Shown in pieces: positions 60,645 to 64,000 of a stretch of DNA of 64,000 nucleotides (positions are counted from its first letter, which is position 1; each line of letters begins with the position of its first letter). Under the pieces are notes generated by a model. That model did not search any database, was not told where the DNA came from, and was given only the letters and a program-made list of their open reading frames with translations. The translations under genes and the position numbers were made by a program. Location: the NCBI GenBank assembly GCA_032629725.1, contig JAFEVB010000032.1, forward strand, positions 930,001-994,000. Reading direction: 5' to 3'. Source of the stretch: Gremmenia infestans. Taxonomy: Eukaryota; Ascomycota; Leotiomycetes; Helotiales; Hamatocanthoscyphaceae.

Positions 60645-61020
60645 GTTGTGTATTGGTCAGATGACTTGTGCAGCTTTGACTTTTAGGGGGGTTTTTCTTT
60701 CGAAAAGGAACAAGTTCTTTCGAGGAAGGAACTATCTTCTTTGTTGTATGGAAATGCCGACTATAGGTAGGCAGTGTACAGAGTCACCAGTCGAGACGGC
60801 GGTGGTCTTTGGAAGCAGTAGCACATAAGGCTCAACTGTGATACCGGTATGTGACTGCTAGACAATTATTTGTACTGTTCGCAGACGCCTTGGCGTTGCA
60901 GGATGGGCATCAGCAAAGAACGATCGTTTGACCAATAGAATTATTTTCAGGATTTGATGAAGCTCCAATGAATTTCGATACAGGACAAAATGAAATGTGG
61001 AAAGCGGTCGAAATTACATA

Positions 61021-61051
61021 CAGTGGGGTTCAAACTTCTTGCACCCCACTG
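61021..61051. mobile_element. 31-bp collapsed inverted-repeat element, TA-flanked
   Basis: CAGTGGGGT at the left and TGCACCCCACTG at the right are the same termini as the element at 41178-41344, here almost abutting. TA flanks both ends (61019-61020, 61052-61053). This looks like a deletion derivative of that family, inserted upstream of MET6. Confidence 0.7.
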
Positions 61052-61098
61052 TACCGGCTCCATCCGTTCGGTCTCCCTTCGAGAAGATCGGGAGGTTG

Positions 61099-61104
61099 CA
61101 CGTG
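61099..61104. promoter_or_regulatory. CACGTG site, MET6 promoter
   Basis: Palindromic CACGTG (read GCACGTGA) about 490 bp upstream of the MET6 start, the first of two such sites. Confidence 0.4.
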
Positions 61105-61238
61105 AAGACATCCACTTGATGCAATTTTGAGCAATTTAACCTTATCTACTTGAACTGAAGATTTGTATGCATTTTGATAGTTCGACAGTCTGAGTGAGAG
61201 AAAGGCGGCGAAATTCGAAGGGAGGCAAATGAGGTGAG

Positions 61239-61246
61239 ATCACGTG
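61239..61246. promoter_or_regulatory. ATCACGTG Cbf1-type site, MET6 promoter
   Basis: ATCACGTG matches the RTCACRTG consensus bound by Cbf1 in yeast sulfur-amino-acid promoters, about 345 bp upstream of the MET6 start. Presence of a second CACGTG at 61099 strengthens the case. Confidence 0.5.
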
Positions 61247-61589
61247 GCTGCAGCGCTAAACCTAAGCAGGACACGCTAAGTTGAGGGGCTTTTTCCACCC
61301 CGCTACTTATCTTCGGCACAAACTCTGCCTCTGCTTCCTTCGCCCACACCGCTACCCTTTGAAACATTCCTCCTCCCAATCTTCTCCATAAAACCCTTCA
61401 CTTGAATCTCCCTTGATTCAGAGTCCTTCCCTCTGCACATTGCTTTTTTCCGAATCCCCTCATCCCGTCAATTAAACCAGAAGTTCCTGATCGTCCGTCA
61501 TCGGCGACTATCTGCAAGCACGCAATCGTTGTTGACACGACTCAACAGCAATTTTCCGCTTTACCTTGAGACTTTGCAAACCAGCAATT

Positions 61590-64000
61590 ATGGTTCAATC
61601 GTGAGTGTCAATCATCTCTAACTCTTGGCCAACCAGCCATTAGCTTCAGCTTCAGTATACTAATCTCTATCTCACTGACAGATCTATCCTCGGTTTCCCC
61701 CGTATGGGAGCAAACCGTGAGCTGAAGAAAGCCACCGAAGCCTACTGGGGCGGCAAGCTCTCGCAAGCTGATCTCCTTACCGAGGCCAAGAGACTGCGTC
61801 TCGAGCATTGGAACATCCAGAAGAAGGCCGGTGTCGATGTCATCCCTAGCAATGACTTCGCTCTCTACGACCAAGTGCTCACCCACATCCAAGATTTCGG
61901 CGTAAGTTTTCTAGTGCTAGCCACCACTCCACAGTAGCAATCATGCTAATCGATTTCCCACAGGCCGCACCACCTAGATATACCACCCAGAACCTCGACG
62001 CTATCGATGAATACTTTGCTATGGGTCGTGGCCACCAGAAGGGTGGTGTTGATGTCCCCAGTTTGGAGATGGTGAAGTGGTTCGACTCGAACTACCACTA
62101 TGTCAAGCCTACCCTGCAAGACAACCAGACCTTCAAGCTCAGCGCCAACCCCAAGGCTGTTGTTGAGTTCATCGAGGCCAAGGAGGCTGGTATTATCACC
62201 AGACCTGTCCTTGTTGGCCCCGTCTCTTTCCTCGCCCTCGGCAAGCCCGATCGTGACCAGACTGTCTCTCCAATCGATCTTCTCGATAAACTCCTGCCAG
62301 TCTACGAAGAGCTTCTTACCAAGCTCAAGGCTGCCGGTGCTGAGACCGTCCAAATTGACGAGCCTACTCTCGTTTTCGATTTGCCTGCCAAGACCAAGGC
62401 TGCATTCAAGCCAACCTATGAAAAGCTCGCTGCGCTCGGCGACAAGATCCCAAAGATCGTCTTCGCCACATACTTCGGTGACATCGTCCACAACATCGAT
62501 GCTCTCCCAACAGATATTTACGCTGTTCACGTCGATTTAGTCCGAAACCCTGAGCAACTTGACACTGTTATCGGAGCTTTAGGCCCAAAGACCATTCTTT
62601 CTGCTGGTGTCGTTGATGGACGTAACATCTGGAAGAACAACCTCAAGCGCTCCATTGAGATTATCGAGAAGGCCGTCCAGAAGCTCGGCAAGGACCGTGT
62701 CATTGTCGCTACTTCCAGCTCTCTTCTCCACACCCCACACACTCTTGCAAGCGAGAAGAAGCTTGACCCGGAAATTGCTGATTGGTTCTCCTTCGCTGTT
62801 GAAAAGGCATCAGAAGTTGCTGTCATTGCCAAGGCTGTGACTGAAGGCCCTGCTGCCGTCCGTGCTGAATTGGAGGCTAACGCCAAGTCCATCCAAGCTC
62901 GTGCCACCTCTAAGCGTACCAACGACCCTAAGGTCAAGGAACGTCAATCCAAGATCACTCCAGACTTCTACAACCGAAAGTCCGAGTTCCCTATCAGAAT
63001 TGCCCAGCAACAGAAGAGCTTGGGTCTTCCTCTCTTCCCAACCACCACCATTGGCTCTTTCCCCCAAACAAAGGAGATCCGTATCCAGCGCAACAAGTTC
63101 ACCAAGGGTGAGATCACTGCTGCAGAGTACGAGAAGTTCATTGAAAAGGAGATCCAAGATGTCGTCAAGGTCCAAGAGGAGCTTGACCTTGATGTCTTTG
63201 TTCACGGTGAGCCTGAGCGTAACGACATGGTGCAATACTTTGGTGAGCGCCTTGACGGTTATGCCTTCACTACCCACGCCTGGGTCCAATCTTATGGTTC
63301 CCGATGCGTTCGTCCTCCAATCATTGTCGGTGACATTTCTCGTCCCGCACCAATGACTGTCAAGGAGTCCAAGTACGCTGTCTCCATCTCCAAGAAGCCA
63401 ATGAAGGGCATGTTAACTGGACCAATCACCTGTCTCCGATGGTCGTTCCCCCGTGACGATGTCCACCAATCTGTCCAGGCCGAGCAACTTGCTCTTGCCC
63501 TCCGTGATGAGGTTATTGACCTTGAGGCTGCTGGTGTCTTCGTCATCCAAGTCGATGAGCCAGCTCTGCGTGAGGGTCTTCCTCTCCGCTCTGGCAAGGA
63601 GCGTGAGGCTTACCTTGACTGGGCCGTCAAGTCTTTCCGTCTCTCTGTTGCCGGTGTCCAAGACTCTACCCAGATTCACTCCCACTTCTGTTACTCTGAG
63701 TTCCAAGACTTCTTCCACGCCATTGCTGCTCTTGACGCTGATGTTCTCTCCATTGAGAACAGCAAGTCGGATGCTAAGCTCCTCAAGGTCTTTGTTGATG
63801 AGGCTTACCCCCGCCACATCGGCCCTGGTGTCTACGACATCCACTCCCCTCGTGTTCCATCTGAGCAGGAGATCAAGGACAGAATCGAAGAGATGTTGGC
63901 ATACCTCAAGCCAGAGCAACTCTGGATTGATCCTGACTGTGGTCTTAAGACTCGCCAGTGGGCTGAGACCAAGGCTGCTTTGACCAACATGGTCAACGCT
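61590..64000 (+). CDS. MET6: Cobalamin-independent methionine synthase (MetE/Met6), 3' partial
   Basis: Exons are 61590-61600, 61682-61901 and 61964 to beyond the window end; 756 residues are visible and about ten are missing at the C-terminus. The enzyme transfers a methyl group from polyglutamyl 5-methyltetrahydrofolate to homocysteine to make methionine. The zinc ligands are visible as His and Cys in IHSHFCYS and Cys in DPDCGLKTR; the catalytic TTTIGSFPQT block and QVDEPALREG are also present. The tandem two-barrel layout and length match the family. The first exon is 11 nt (MVQ plus two bases). Codon use is strongly C-ending, as in highly expressed fungal genes, which also opens long antisense frames. 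Confidence 0.96.

Larger units (their letters stand above)
60645..61589. promoter_or_regulatory. Divergent promoter region ArsM / MET6
   Basis: About 945 bp between two start codons, carrying a collapsed inverted-repeat element and two CACGTG sites. The 200 bp before MET6 are C/T-rich, typical of highly expressed fungal genes. Confidence 0.5.

Noticed and set aside
61946..63919. Long antisense open frames opposite MET6 (for example 61946-62530, 62810-63289, 63413-63919)
   Set aside because: They arise from strong codon bias in a highly expressed gene; the sense strand encodes an unmistakable methionine synthase.

Overview
The window reads as nuclear DNA of a filamentous ascomycete (Pezizomycotina). 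Genes are split by short introns (mostly 41-90 bp, GT...AG, often with CTAAC-like branch sites). Proteins recognised include a sphingolipid delta-4 desaturase, Rad52, a hybrid histidine kinase with an MHYT sensor, a secreted lipoxygenase and cobalamin-independent methionine synthase. The balance of gene types fits a Leotiomycetes/Helotiales-like fungus, but that placement is inference.

Layout. 1-13 kb is gene-dense housekeeping: a 5'-partial low-complexity protein, the desaturase, a VAP/Scs2-type ER tether, a UBA-zinc finger-UBX protein, Rad52 and a Bli-4-like short-chain dehydrogenase. 13.3-16.8 kb holds four small paralogous genes in tandem on the minus strand, sharing a DANN core; this is the best candidate for an undescribed lineage-specific family. 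17.4-20.2 kb is an 11-exon gene for a 757-residue secreted protein I cannot place. 20.2-23.4 kb is gene-poor with a decayed zinc-binding dehydrogenase. 23.4-33 kb carries the histidine kinase, divergent from a 478-residue unknown protein, then a 1141-residue RS-rich protein. 33-47 kb is mostly AT-rich and gene-poor, with a cytochrome c peroxidase-like gene, a decayed gene, hairpin repeats and a small TA-flanked inverted-repeat element. 47.2-50.9 kb is an SH3-RasGEF (Cdc25 type). 53.3-55.2 kb is a secreted lipoxygenase. 58.1-60.6 kb holds an aldo-keto reductase with an in-frame stop, convergent with an arsenite methyltransferase whose expected splice donor is GG. The window ends inside the methionine synthase gene.

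Functional links are limited, as usual in fungal chromosomes. Divergent pairs that may share promoters are VAP/UBX, kinase/478-aa protein and ArsM/Met6. Several genes have tiny exons (8, 11, 20 and 23 nt) that gene callers easily lose. Exon coordinates were read by hand from splice signals and reading-frame continuity; there is no transcript evidence.
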